This document shows, piece after piece, positions 35,028 through 46,410 of a DNA stretch of 64,000 nucleotides. The first letter of the stretch is position 1, and every line of letters starts with the position of its first letter. Below the pieces are notes generated by a model. The model searched no databases. It saw only the letters and a list, made by a program, of their open reading frames with translations, and had not been told where the DNA came from. The stretch comes from Galerina marginata (Eukaryota; Basidiomycota; Agaricomycetes; Agaricales; Galerinaceae). The stretch spans positions 2,046,001 through 2,110,000 of the forward strand of contig JAECYW010000013.1 in NCBI GenBank assembly GCA_023014335.1. The letters are read 5' to 3'. The position numbers and the translations under genes were made by a program.

Positions 35028-36636
35028 TATTGAGATTATTTGTGGGGATTAAGGTAGAATTATATGATATTATTGTACTGGGTCCTACAGAGCTTTTATA
35101 TACCTGTAAACTATTTATCTACAATGTTCTTGAGCTATCTAGTGAGATTATTAAGTCAATTACTAATTAAGCGCCGGATTACTAATACAATGCCAGTCCT
35201 TTCCACCGAGTGCCGGATTGATCTCCAACACTCCCTCTCAATCTGGCACTCCAGACAACAGTCCAAATAAATTTCTAAATCTGCCTTGAGGGTCACGAAG
35301 CATCCTTCCAAAAATTATTCCTTGAAGGCACGAAGCATCTCCATATTGAAGGCACGCAGCATCTTCAAATCGCAGGCACAAAGCATCTACGCCACCAAAA
35401 TATTCCATTGCAGGTCACGCAGCATCCGCAAAATTTGCAAAATTCTTCCAAAAACATTCTTCCATTTTTCCTTAATATTCCATGATATCGTTGAGCGATG
35501 CGTTAACTTGATATGAAATTGCTGATATTTCTCTTTTTGGTTCTTTGGCCAAATCTTTTCCATCGGCGGTTGTAGTTGCTCGACAGTTGCGCAAAATATG
35601 TCCAATTCTCCTGCAACGGTAGCATTTGCAGTTATCTTTAAATCCTCCTCGACGGTCGTTATTGCGGTGCAGTCCGTATCGTGTGCCGGCTTTTGGTCCA
35701 TATCCATCATTATTAATGCCGTTTGTGTATAGCATAGATTCCATTCCAGGTGCTCCCCCTTTCCTCTGTTCTTCCTCGAGAAGTGTACTTGCAACATCTC
35801 TGGGTTTTAGGTCAGCCTTGCTGGCTACTAGGGTTGCGGCAATATTTGAATATTCATTGTCCAAATTGAATATTAATACGTCTGTAATTTCTTCGTCTGA
35901 TAAATCAATGCCGATTGCCTTGAATTTTCCTGCTAGTTGTGTGATTCCGCTGATGTAAGCTTGGATTGGCTGCTCAATTTTGTGCTCAAATCCGTAAAAT
36001 TGCCGTTTGAGGTTAATGCGAGTGGAAAAGCTATTTTTCTCGTAAATTTCGCAAAGTTTATCCCATGCATCGACTCCATTTGTGGCCTCGCAAATGTAAA
36101 TATATTGGCTTGACTCAACGGTAAGCCCAATAATTGTGAGTCCTTCTTTGGCTTTCTTTTCCCATGCCAATATTTGAGCACGTGATGCGGTTACCGGATA
36201 TGCGGTGAGTCCCAAAATGACATCCCAGCAACCTTTTTGCCGAAGGGTCATGCTGACGGCAAATTTCCAGTCATGGTAATTTTCGCCATTGAGTTTGGTG
36301 ATTGAGGTGAGGTAGCGATCGGACATATTGTGTTACAGCTGATAAGATTTAAGATAATGAGGGTGCAATAAGATGTAAAGCAGTGGGCAGTAAAAGTGGT
36401 AAGACTCTCTACTGGAGGCCGGGGCCCATAACCTATTGAGATTATTTGTGGGGATTAAGGTAGAATTATATGATATTATTGTACTGGGTCCTACAGAGCT
36501 TTTATATACCTGTAAACTATTTATCTACAATGTTCTTGAGCTATCTAGTGAGATTATTAAGTTGATTACTAATTAAGCGCTGGATTACTAATACGATGCC
36601 AGTCCTTTCCACCGAGTGCCGGATTGATCTCCAACA
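35028..36636 (-). mobile_element. Gag-only non-autonomous Copia-type LTR element
   Basis: 1609 bp with 203-bp LTRs at 35028-35230 and 36434-36636 (four differences seen) and a 5-bp target duplication ATCCA at 35023-35027 and 36637-36641. On the minus strand the element starts TGTTGGAG. Next to the 5' LTR the sequence GGTTATGGGCCC fits priming by the anticodon arm of initiator Met-tRNA, as known for copia-type half-tRNA priming. A purine-rich GAGAGGGAG precedes the 3' LTR. It encodes gag only, with no protease, integrase or RT. Confidence 0.92.
35472..36326 (-). CDS. Copia-type Gag polyprotein with CCHC knuckle (284 aa)
   Basis: ATG-started, intact. The N-terminal part (LNGENYHDWKFAVSMTLRQK) is the DUF4219/UBN2 Gag fold of Copia elements. 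The middle carries LKRQFYGFEHKIEQPIQAYI. A zinc knuckle CYRCRRIGHILRNC (CX2CX4HX4C) lies near residue 240. Known: Gag forms the virus-like particle and binds element RNA. Being intact while pol is absent suggests supply to, or parasitism of, an autonomous relative. Confidence 0.92.
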   Translation of the reverse strand: MSDRYLTSITKLNGENYHDWKFAVSMTLRQKGCWDVILGLTAYPVTASRAQILAWEKKAKEGLTIIGLTVESSQYIYICEATNGVDAWDKLCEIYEKNSFSTRINLKRQFYGFEHKIEQPIQAYISGITQLAGKFKAIGIDLSDEEITDVLIFNLDNEYSNIAATLVASKADLKPRDVASTLLEEEQRKGGAPGMESMLYTNGINNDGYGPKAGTRYGLHRNNDRRGGFKDNCKCYRCRRIGHILRNCRATTTADGKDLAKEPKREISAISYQVNASLNDIMEY

Positions 36637-38265
36637 ATCCACCTCCACCTTCTCTCCTCATTCGTGGCCAACACAGCTGGCCACCCCCCACTCGTGTCCC
36701 CTCTCCACCCACCTTGTTGCACAAGTGGTGTGCAGTTGACGCGCTGGCGGGGCGGCTGGAGGCCTGCCACCCGGACGACCCCACTGCAACCTGCCACTGC
36801 ACCACCCCCCTATCTCTGCCACCTGCAACGCAACCCGCCACCCTCTGCTCACAAGAAGAAGATGTAGAAGAGATGAGGGCAGCGAACAAGCTGCCCTCCG
36901 GATACGTGAACCATGGGGTGCAGGCAGTAGCATGCATGCTGCTGCTTGTACTGCTAGGAGTTGTGCATGCCAAGATGCAGTGAGGGACAAGCAGCGTTGG
37001 CTGCTCGTCGCTCCAATATATGTACATTGTCCAAAAATGTAACGTAGTACTTGTAGATAGTGTTTAATAGAATGTATTGCTTTCTATAAAATTGTGAGTA
37101 AGTAACAGGGCAGTTCCTGCCCTTGTATTATAAAATTGGTATCATTAGGTGCAGAATTGTGTGTAGAATACAGATGTGTGTACTCAAGCGAGGGGAAACA
37201 TCCATTGGGCTCAATGTACAGCAAAAGGAGAAGAGATTTTGTTCAATGCTATTTTTAGATTGCTTGGCTGAACACAATTTACTAGTGAGTAAATATGTAG
37301 GCATTCCCATTTGATTTTAGCCATAAAAATTATATCATTAGAATCATATTGATGAGGAGACTATGACTAGATACTTAAAACTGAGGGGACACGAAAAATA
37401 GAGGTAAAATTCCAGCCAAGCAGCATGAAAGTCAAGCAAATCTATTTATAACACTCATCCTGTGGTACATCCGGATGCACGACGCTACATTCACCCTTCC
37501 CATTTGATTTTCAAGATAAAAATTATATGGCTGAGCTCGCAATAATCAGGGGATCAAGACTATATACTCAGTAAAATAAAATTCTAATTACAATAAGGGG
37601 CAGAGTGCCAAACTGAGGTGGTTGATGCGTCTTGTGCTAAAAATAATGGGAACCGAACAAGCCCGAGCTGGCGCAACCAAATTGGGAATGTCATCCAGAA
37701 CCATCCGCTGCAATCCATCTCTTCCCGCCCTCCGTTGGGCGCGCAAAAGGTGGCATCGAGTAGCAAATAATTATATTAACCTATTGCAATTTTTTCCGCA
37801 CCGAAATCCGTGCAGTACAGTGAGTGGGAGCCCGAATACATGCTCGGGCAGCCTCGGGGATAGTATTTACAGCATTCACACGGGTCTGACAGCTGCCCTG
37901 CCAATATTGGGAGGCTCATCCAAACCCATCCGCGCCAATCCACCCATTCCCGCCCCCTGAGGGGCGTGCAAACAGCAGAAGCAGATGTAATAATATTATT
38001 AGACCCTATTTATTTTTTTTCCCTGCCCAGATCCGCGCCCTATGACAACCGCGACCCAAAATACAGTGTTGGGCACCCCAGGATGCTGTTTCCTGCATTG
38101 TTGACATGTGTTGACGTGCTCCTGCCCTATTAATGATGCACCACCTACCCCCGGCACCCGCGGCAGCCTTTAAAAGGTCCCATGCATAGCCTTGGGTAAC
38201 TTGCCAAGTGGGTTGGTTGTTCAGGCTGTATCTGTAACCTTACTATTGCAGGCTACCTACATGTC

Positions 38266-39045
38266 ATGTATGTCTCTAGCCTACAAGGCTGAGAACTCAT
38301 ATGGTCGTTGCCCATGGGATGTCATGAGGTTCGTCGACTTTATCATCAATGGATATTGGCCATTTGAGATTTGAGGGCGTTCGGGATCACATCAAGGAAT
38401 GTAGCAAAGCTGAGCTTCGAGCTGTACACTGTGTTTTTGTATTTGCTGGTTAGCTTTTTCGGAGTTTTGCGCATGCAGAGGGGGAGAGCCTTTGGTACAG
38501 ATAGCCTGCATCAAAGACCTTCAGAATCGTATCTCAAGAAAACATACTAGCTTACATACCTTCTCGTTGAACATAGCTATTGACACCAATGATATAGCGA
38601 GCTCCAGGATTTTGAATTTAGCAATGTCGCATATCGTAGACAAGGGCAATCCTGTCGACACAAATTAAGAACAAATTCTGCGACACAGGATGAGCGGCCC
38701 ATTGTGACCCCACTACATTGTCCCATCATGCTCCTAATCTTGCGCAGTTGTGCATGAATTGTCATTTGCGTCTTTGTCTAAGTGGCACTGTAAGAAGTAT
38801 ATAATCAGTCCATGGTGTCATTTGAACCAAACTTACTGGTCAAAATCGGCTTGAGTACAAGCACCGTTTTCGATGCCTGCTGACTTGGGGATGATAAAGA
38901 GGTGAGGGTCAAGTTCACAGAGCCCTGAGTAGGATGTCAGACCAAAATTTCATGTTCTGGGAACTCTGACATCATCACCTGGAGAACAAGAGAACCTCGT
39001 GCTGCATGTCAGGTCAATTTCAGCCTGTGGAACGGTCAGTGGGAG
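38266..39045. other. Intergenic between palindrome and MITE
   Basis: Only short ORFs, the longest 62 codons (38765-38577, minus), without recognised domains. No repeat partner found in the window. Confidence 0.4.
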
Positions 39046-39047
39046 TA

Positions 39048-39726
39048 CAGTCCTTTGCATAATTATGTGAAAGTTCAAACGATTTTGAAATAGTCACGTG
39101 CTGATGGTGCCTCAACCAAACACACTCGGCAATGCAGCTGCATTGTCAAACCATGTTTGTCCAATGCTGCCCAGCACGCCCACTTATTCTTCTTCCCTTC
39201 TGCTGCCTTCCAAATATCTGCGGGTATTTTTAAAAGCATATTACCTTTCTAAATTGTGCAATCGTGCTGCCTCAAATTCAGATTTTTGCTTTGAAAGGTA
39301 ATAATTAGGGGTTTAAGAATTGAAGGAATTCAGCATCTGAAAGGGATAGTCTGCTCTTTGTCGAAAGAATAAGGCTGTTAAACTACAGAATTTGTCTACC
39401 TGGTTCTATATAGCTCACCATTAATCAAGTATTTTACCCAGAATGAATTGCAAGATGTCATTGGTTGCTGGCCTATATTGTAGCATTAAACACTGAAACT
39501 ACACCTCTATGAGTCACACAAACAGGTAGCATAGCAAGAAGATGATTCAAAGAAATATCTTGGACATGAATGACATTAAGTCCCTGCCTTGAGAGAGCAG
39601 GGAAGTGGCTATCAGTTAGCGCTGCCAGCCTCTGCCGACGACTGGCCGGGAGTGTTTGTCTAGGCACAATCAGCACGTGACCATTCCAAAAATTGTTCAA
39701 CTTTCACAAAATTATGCAAAGGACTG
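39048..39726. mobile_element. 679-bp MITE with long TIRs and TA duplication
   Basis: Ends CAGTCCTTTGCATAATT with about 80 bp of imperfect inverted repeat that includes GTCACGTGCTGAT. TA at 39046-39047 and 39727-39728. No transposase ORF. Confidence 0.9.
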
Positions 39727-39941
39727 TAATAGGAGACAAGAGGAAAGTATGACAAACGAAATTTCCCGGGTGCTTGCGAGGAGCCCTAAAACCCAACCAG
39801 ATGAAACAGCCCCCCTCCAAAAAGCTCCCATTTTCCTGTGTGTCTGTCATAGGTAGGTCCACATTCCAGCTTCAGCAGGGCCGTGCAGGTAACTTGCAAA
39901 GAGCTGGGCAAAAACTGATGTTGAGCTTGTACTATCCAAAT

Positions 39942-40632
39942 TAGTGTTTGAAAGTCCGGTCCGGTCTGGTTTTTTGGCCTCGAGAGCCTTAACCGCAGAC
40001 CGGGACCGGTCTATCAAAATTCGGAAAGTGCAAAAAACCGAACCGGACTGCAGTAGACCGGTTAAGGGCGGTCTTTTTGCGGTCTATGAACCGGTCTTGA
40101 CCAGTTACGGTCAAAACCAGTTCAAGACTGGTTAAAAACCGGTTTTTTCCTCTTTTTACAGTCTCAGATCTGTATCTAAGTATTTAATCAATGAAATTGA
40201 CAAGCATTAACACTAATGGAATACAATTAAGCTAGCTAGTTAAAATGTAGTTATTTTACTTTCCAAAATGAGGTCAAAAACACGAATAGTGACTGACAAT
40301 TAAAGAAGTTAGACATAAATACATTGAAAATCGATTAAATTCACAAATTTGACTGTAACTTTCTCAGTCTTTTGTTTAAAATTATGATTTTAGGGTCGTC
40401 GGAAAGGTATTTATTGGCGCTATTTACATGTAGAATTACAGCCTGAACGACCGGTTGGAACCGGTTAAAACCGGTTTTGTATTGGTCCTCAGATTTTTGA
40501 GAATATGGAAGACCGTTAACCGGACCGCGGTTAACGGTCTTCATCGGTCCTCGAGTTTTGCGGTCCTCATCGGTCTGCGTCCGGTTCGGTTACGGTCTTT
40601 TTGCGGTTCTGTAACCGGACTTCCAAACACTA
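39942..40632. mobile_element. 691-bp hAT-type MITE with 8-bp duplication
   Basis: TIR TAGTGTTTGRAAGTCCGGT at both ends. Perfect 8-bp duplication ATCCAAAT at 39934-39941 and 40633-40640. The subterminal regions are packed with ACCGGT/CCGGTC words and gguctt-type blocks near both ends, while the interior 40150-40430 is AT-rich. No transposase. Confidence 0.93.
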
Positions 40633-40859
40633 ATCCAAATACTGATACGCGGCCACAGGGTTTACGAATCGGGTGGACCCATCCACACGGGCCAGCGGCT
40701 CAGGCAGGTCTTTGTCTCCAGCTTGCAAGTTCAGGCCTTTCAGGACTGAGATACCTGAGTTCTGCGTTCCTTCGCGTTGCCGTCCTGGTCAGCTGCTCAC
40801 TGTGGTAAGGTGTGCGGCAGACATATGGCTTCTCGTCCGGGTACCTTGGAAAGCAGAAC

Positions 40860-43724
40860 AAAGGCCGCTCGAGGGGTAACAGGGACGGGTGACACATGTT
40901 GAAAAGAAACACCAGAAAAGGCAATCTTGTTGCCAAGGCCAATCAAGTTGCAGATTACCAGCTTTGTGGACCGGCATTGCGACATGTATGTTTGTGGGAG
41001 TATATCTCTTGTGTGTCGAAAGTGCGACCATAGTGACGGCCAGTCCGAACCAAGCACCACTTTTGAAACAACACCCATTGATGGCCCTTTGAACTTGGAT
41101 TCTGCTTGCCACATCCGACCCCAGGTTGACTTTGACTCAGACCATAATGAATTCACCTCTCATACGCAGCATATTCTGGCTCCTCACAAGCACTTAATTC
41201 CAGTACCAATTGGGCCGAGCCTGCCCAGGCACAATGTAGAAGACAAGATAGCTGAATATCACCGCATGATGCTCATTCTCTTTAAACCATGGAAATTCCC
41301 TACTGATATCCTGGAGGAAAACATGTCATGGACCGAACAGTTTGAAAAGTTTATGGAAACAAGTGGCGCACATATTAAGCAGATAATGAACAACATGCAA
41401 CTCCTTCACAAATGCAAGGACAACAGGGATGATCACTTTGAGGCCAGGATGAAAGACTGTAACTCCTGAAACAATTCCACAAAAATAAACCAGAGCAACA
41501 AAGGTCAGGACGATGACTTTGGACCTGCGGAGGACGTGGAAGATAAGATCTTAGCACATTTACAAGACATAGATCAGGTGCACTCTGTCAGGAGCTTTTG
41601 CAGCAGCAGAAACGCAGAGGAATGTTGCCAGTATGCAGACCAGGGCGGCCTGTTTACCAGGCCATTCAACTACTGGAACAATCTAACTGAAGCTGATAAA
41701 ATGGAAACCGAAGAGCTTAACAATGCAATGGAGGAGGAGACATGGAAAGCAATTTATGAGCAATGGAAAGACGATTGGAAAAAAAATGCGACATGCCGTG
41801 AGACTATCAGACAGCCAGATGACAAGGGACAATCAGACTCAATGGATGTAAGTATTGAACGAGGCAATGGAGATGCCGTTTTAGCTGACAATGTTGAAAT
41901 TGGCCAAATACCTGCCCCGTCAAATTTAGAACCAGAGAATGGAGTTGACATCCATAAGATGGCCAGTGAGTTCACCCTTAACACAGAACAAAATAGAGCA
42001 TTCTGGACTATAGCACAGCATAGTCTGTCAAGAGACAATGAGCAGCTGAAGATGTATCTGGGTGGAGCAGGTGGGACAGGGAAATCGTGCGTCATTACCG
42101 TCATCACTGAGTACTTCAAAAGGCAAGGCCAATCACATTGCCTAAGGCTGGCATCTTTTACCGGAATTGCTGCCAAACATATCTTTGGAATGACATTGCA
42201 TGCGGCCCTGTGCTTGAATCAATATAACAAGCAAAATACAATGGTTATAAGCGACCTGATTTCAATGTGGGAGGGTGTTGATTACCTCTTCATTGACGAA
42301 GTTTCCATGATTGGTTGCCAATTCTTGTTGAAGATTCATCAGGCACTTTGCATGGCAAAAGAATGTGACCTACCGTTCGGAGGAATCAATATCATCTTTG
42401 CAGGGACTTTACCCAGCTCCCGCCAGTTGGAGATCTTTGTCTGTATACTCACATTGATCAACACTGAGGAAAGTCAAAGGATGGGCAGAATGTACTGATG
42501 GGGAAATTGTTATGGATGTCAGTTGACACAGTCATTATGCTGACAGAAAACAAACATCAGACAAAAGAGAAAAGCTTCCAGGAATTACTTGCCAGGCTGA
42601 GAAAAAGACAGTGTAATGATGATGACTTTGCAAAGCTTCAGTCGTGCATCATCCAAAACACCACAGTTGACTGGGAATCTGGTGATTGGGATTGGAGTGC
42701 CGTAGTGGTTTCCAACAATGAAATCAAAGACACGCTCAACATGGAGAGTACCATTGCGTATGCAGAGCGCTTTGGCTTGCAAGTCAACTACTATTATGCT
42801 TTGCATCACCATAAGCGATGGCCTATCCAAGATCCAACTTTGAACGCGTACCTTAACAAGATGCATTCGGGAAAGACAGGCCAGAGGATGGGTAAACTGC
42901 CATTAGTGGTCGGAATGCCTGTGATGGTGTGCCAGAATTTTAATGTTCCCAATGGAATTGTTAATGGGTGTAAAGGAATGCTTGTCCATGTAAATTATAC
43001 CGTAGACGATTGTGGAGCTCGCCGTGCCACTTCTTGTGTAGTGAACTTGCCGGAATACCTAGACCCGCAGATGGACAGTTTGGATAAGCATGAATTTGTA
43101 GTGCTCGCAGACGTGACAGACCCTAGCTTTTGCCATCCTCACTCTGGTTGAAATTTGTCAGTGAAGAGAACACAGCTGCCAATTGTCCCGGGCTTCTCAC
43201 TGACAGCGCACAAATCCCAAGGCCAAACATATCCCAAACCCATTCTTGATATTCACAGTGCATATGGAACTGAAAGCCCATATGTAATGTTGTCAAGGGT
43301 GATGTCAATAAATGATCTACTCATCTTAAGACCATTCTCTATCACCAAGATACAGTCAAGACCTTTGGAAGACAGTAGGACAGAGTTTAGACAATTGGGG
43401 GTTCTCAGGTTGCAAACATTGATCAAACTTGGTACACCGCACAAATCACATTGGGCATCTACTGTTCTAGGCAGCCTTGGCAGTTTAAAAATGGTGGTGC
43501 AATTGCCTAAAAATGCCATGGAAGATGACCAGAAAATCATGGCCTCCAAGATTGAATCGCTGAATCACAATTTGAGCACTTCAGAATTGCTGAAGATTTC
43601 AGAACTCTGTGAAATCTCACCTAGTACCCTCCAAGACACAGGCAAACAATCATCTGACAACATCAATGACAGCGATGACGGCATAGGGGCATTCAGACAT
43701 ATCGCGAAACGTCAAAAACAATAG
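40860..43724 (+). pseudogene. Helitron-type PIF1-like helicase, decayed
   Basis: Consecutive frames at 40927-41469, 41536-42498, 42498-43151 and 43155-43724 read as one Helitron helicase broken by stops (about 41467 and 43151) and frameshifts (about 42420-42498). Visible parts: the pre-helicase region LAPHKHLIPVPIGPSLPRHN and LMLILFKPWK, the P-loop GGAGGTGKSC at about 42062, DEVSM at about 42297, and the C-terminal motif GFSLTAHKSQGQT at about 43190 followed by MLSRV. The Rep/HUH domain is missing upstream. Stretch 40641-40860 holds only traces of coding sequence. Ends were not defined. Confidence 0.88.
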
Positions 43725-44023
43725 ATGCATAGGCCAAATTCTAGACGATAGGTGCACAAGTCATAAAGCAGACACCCTTAAGAAAGGAGTGATCTATTCT
43801 CCTAATCTTTGGCGTGGCACCGTCAGTCAGAGCCCCTTTGCCATTGGGAAGGATATGTTTAAGGATGACTGACCAAATAAGACATATTCCTTCTATATGT
43901 TTCTTCTGGGGAAGCAAAGCCCTGTAGTCCAATCCTATAAATTAGGGTGTGGGGACATCGGTTTTCTTCACTCACATCCAATTCCCAAACTTCAGTCACA
44001 TCCAATCCCCAGACGCACCAACC
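43725..44023. other. Gap between Helitron relic and interrupted gene, with promoter
   Basis: No gene. A CCAAT motif and TATAAATTA at about 43929-43944 precede the ATG at 44024 by roughly 90 bp and look like its core promoter. Confidence 0.5.
43936..43944 (+). promoter_or_regulatory. TATA-like box of the interrupted gene
   Basis: TATAAATTA with CCAAT immediately upstream, about 80-90 bp before the ATG at 44024. A good core promoter arrangement, assigned by position only. Confidence 0.45.
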
Positions 44024-44051
44024 ATGTCTTTCTCCACTCAAATTCCCACCC

Positions 44052-46182
44052 TGTGATGGTCAAGGTTTGCACGACAGCCTTGATCACACTTGAGAATGAG
44101 GAAACAACGCAAGAGCGCACAAAATAGTATTGAGCACTACTTGTATGAGAGGTGCGAGTGTTGTCGAAACAAGGAGCAACTACAAGAAGTGAGACATAAT
44201 ATGGTCCACAGGAAGCTTACATAACCTGACCGTGACACTACCTCCTTCTCTAGGTTGAGCGGAGCGAAGTGAATAAAAGTGAAGAATAAAAAATGAAGGG
44301 TAAAGGGGTAGAAGTTAACAAGTATAAATGATAAAGCATTATACAAGATGGTATGGTTGGAAATAAAGAGGCGGGGGAGTAATGGTAAGATAAAGTTAAG
44401 AAATAAAAAGGTGAGAATGAAGGTGTAGAAAGCGCAAAGGACCAGAGGGAAAATGAAGGTTGGGATGTAGTGGGTGACGAGGTAGTACCGACCGAAGCTG
44501 TTAAGTACCGGAAAGAAGTAAAAAATGAAAATAAGACGGAGTGAGTGGGTGGGGGGTAAACATAGTGGATAGAGGGGTGCAACGAGAGAGTACCGACCGA
44601 AGCCGTTAAGTACACGAGGGGGATAGAAGACTGGGACGAGATAGCTCCGACCAAAGCCGTTAAGAGCACGAAGGATGAAAGAATTCCATGACAGACCTGA
44701 GCGTTGATCAGACGCCAGGCGCAATCAGGAACAAGAATGAAAAGAGATGATAGTACATTGAATAAAAAATAAGAATCATACAAAAGTTACGTGGACTTCT
44801 TGGTTTGAGTTTGACGACGTCGAAGATCACGAAGCTTGGCTGAGGCCGATTTGTTGGGACAGTTTTCGGCGGTATGCTGGTCGGTTTTACCACAGTAACG
44901 GCAAAGGTTGTTGTCAATACGACGTTGAAGTTCCTCCGCGGAAAGATGCATAGCATCAATTTCCATCGGTACAACGTCAGCCGAAGACAGTGGAACAGAC
45001 ACGGAGACTGAAGATGTTGGAGTTGGAAGGGAAGGAGCAGTTGGGTTGGTATAAAACCATGGACTTGGAGCGAAAAAAGGATATGAGGTTGGAGGGATAG
45101 GTGATTGTTGAGTAGATGATTCGATCTGAGGGGGTGCTGAAGCAGGTGCAGGATGGCGACGATTTTCGATTTCGATGCGGTGAAGTTCGTGATCGAACTC
45201 GACGGCAATACGTGCATATTCTTTGAAAACGGTAGGCTGAGGGCGAACGGTGACCATGAGATTGCGGACTGTAGGCTTTAAACCGTTGCGGAACATGTCG
45301 ACTTTGGTCTGGTTGGTGAGTTGGAGGTAAGGGAATTGTTCGCAATACACAGCAACGTAATTGGCGCATGATCCAGTTTGCGTGAGGGATTTGAGCTTGT
45401 CCAATGCGGTTGCTGAGACGTGAGGATCACCAAAATGTTTGACAAACTCAGCTTTAAACGCGGTAAAATCATTGAGGATATGAGCGCGACTTGGATCCTC
45501 GGAAATGCCAAACCACCATGACTTGGGGGAACCATCGGCAAGAAATCCAGACATCCATAAAACCTTATTGCGAGCGGATGGAAGAGCGTTGCGCATAAGG
45601 GTGACACCGGAGTCGATTTCCGAGATAAATGGCTTGACCTGGTCGGCTTTACCATTGAACTTGCGAGGTTCTGAAATCTTCGGAATTGGATTGTTGACAG
45701 GTGCTGGTGCAGGAGGTGCAGGAGGTGCAAGGGAAGCGGTGGAGAGTTGTCCTAAACTCTGCGCAATGGAACTCAGAACGGTGTTGCTTGTGGACTGCTG
45801 CTCTTGAAGAGTAGCAATAGCTTGCCAAAGCGCGATACATTCATCTTCCGGAGTGGGGATGTGAGGCTCTGCAGCTGGTTGCGGTTGCGGTTGCGGTTGT
45901 GGTTGCGGAGCTGTCAAGCTAGGATCGAGCTCGAAGCCTTCCATGATGCCAAAAATAACCGCGGGACGGTGGGATTTTGTTGTGGTTTCGACAAACTGTG
46001 ATGGTCAAGGTTTGCACGACAGCCTTGATCACACTTGAGAATGAGGAAACAACGCAAGAGCGCACGAAATAGTATTGAGCACTACTTGTACGAGAGGTGC
46101 GAGTGTTGTCGAAACAAGGAGCAACTACAAGAAGTGAGACATAATATGGTCCACAGGAAGCTTACATAACCTGACCGTGACA
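44052..46182 (-). mobile_element. Gag-only non-autonomous LTR element (Gypsy-type Gag)
   Basis: 2131 bp, with 186-bp LTRs at 44052-44237 and 45997-46182 (two differences seen) that begin TGT and end ACA, and a 5-bp duplication CACCC at 44047-44051 and 46183-46187. Purine-rich AGAGAAGGAGGTAG abuts the 3' LTR on the minus strand. The untranslated part 44470-44680 holds three copies of a block around CCGACCGAAGC(C/T)GTTAAG, spaced by about 80-115 bp. No pol genes. Confidence 0.93.
44787..45944 (-). CDS. Gypsy-type Gag with CCHC knuckle (385 aa)
   Basis: ATG at 45944, intact to 44787. A Pro/Gln repeat (PQPQPQPQP) lies at residues 14-23, then a coiled region and a Retrotrans_gag core (PRKFNGKADQVKPFISEI, then KSWWFGI and FKAEFVKHFGDP). 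A Pro/Ser linker and a zinc knuckle CRYCGKTDQHTAENC follow near the C-terminus. The spacing is CX2CX5HX4C, one residue longer than the usual CX4H. The only protein of its element, so particle assembly and RNA binding are the expected roles, with enzymes supplied in trans. Confidence 0.92.
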   Translation of the reverse strand: MEGFELDPSLTAPQPQPQPQPQPAAEPHIPTPEDECIALWQAIATLQEQQSTSNTVLSSIAQSLGQLSTASLAPPAPPAPAPVNNPIPKISEPRKFNGKADQVKPFISEIDSGVTLMRNALPSARNKVLWMSGFLADGSPKSWWFGISEDPSRAHILNDFTAFKAEFVKHFGDPHVSATALDKLKSLTQTGSCANYVAVYCEQFPYLQLTNQTKVDMFRNGLKPTVRNLMVTVRPQPTVFKEYARIAVEFDHELHRIEIENRRHPAPASAPPQIESSTQQSPIPPTSYPFFAPSPWFYTNPTAPSLPTPTSSVSVSVPLSSADVVPMEIDAMHLSAEELQRRIDNNLCRYCGKTDQHTAENCPNKSASAKLRDLRRRQTQTKKST

Positions 46183-46410
46183 CACCCGCAATGTTGCCAC
46201 CACCCTTTCTCCAGAGCCAGAAGCCTTCACTGAGGTCAATGCGCAGCTCGACACCCTTGTCAACAAGCTCATCAGCCCCAAAGGCCGATTCATCGGGTCC
46301 TCCATCAATGGAGCCGACTTCTTCAAGATTCGAGATGAGGGAATGGATAACTATGTGTTCAACGATCAAGCAGGGGACCTATTTGAAGCGATCGTAATTG
46401 GAGGTCTTTA

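Larger units (their letters stand above)
34000..37080 (+). repeat. Gene-like GC-rich repeat, copy 2 (split by Copia element)
   Basis: CCAATC at 34080, agatcaacagc at 34116, (CCA)n at 34152-34170, then CTTCAAAAAAAG and a donor-like TATGTAAGT at 34222. Second-exon-like AGCCCCCCCTCATCTCGAGGG at about 34322 matches copy 3 near 57640. A (CAG)n run lies at 34797-34820. The Copia insertion splits the block 35020-36650. No intact long frame. Confidence 0.55.
34000..38265 (+). repeat. Right half of large palindrome
   Basis: Inverted partner of 29650-32220. It begins with the CCAATC / (CCA)n leader of the gene-like repeat (34090-34230), carries the inserted Copia element at 35028-36636 and ends with the near-identical outer arm (about 37100-38265). 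Without the Copia insertion the half is about 2.65 kb, against about 2.4 kb on the left. Confidence 0.85.
44024..46410 (+). pseudogene. Unknown gene interrupted by a gag-only LTR element and a MITE
   Basis: The frame starts ATG at 44024 (MSFSTQIPT). It is cut after 28 nt by the LTR element at 44052 and resumes in the same frame at 46188 (NVATTLSPEPEAFTEVNAQL...), staying open for 223 nt to 46410. There it is cut again by the 805-bp MITE; a short open stretch continues after 47217. About 83 residues are readable, with no recognised domain. Removing the CACCC duplication rejoins the frame exactly, so both insertions hit a coding sequence. It may itself belong to a larger element. Confidence 0.6.

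Noticed and set aside
40860..43724. Functional Helitron
   Set aside because: At least two stops and a frameshift in the helicase, no Rep/HUH domain and no defined ends.
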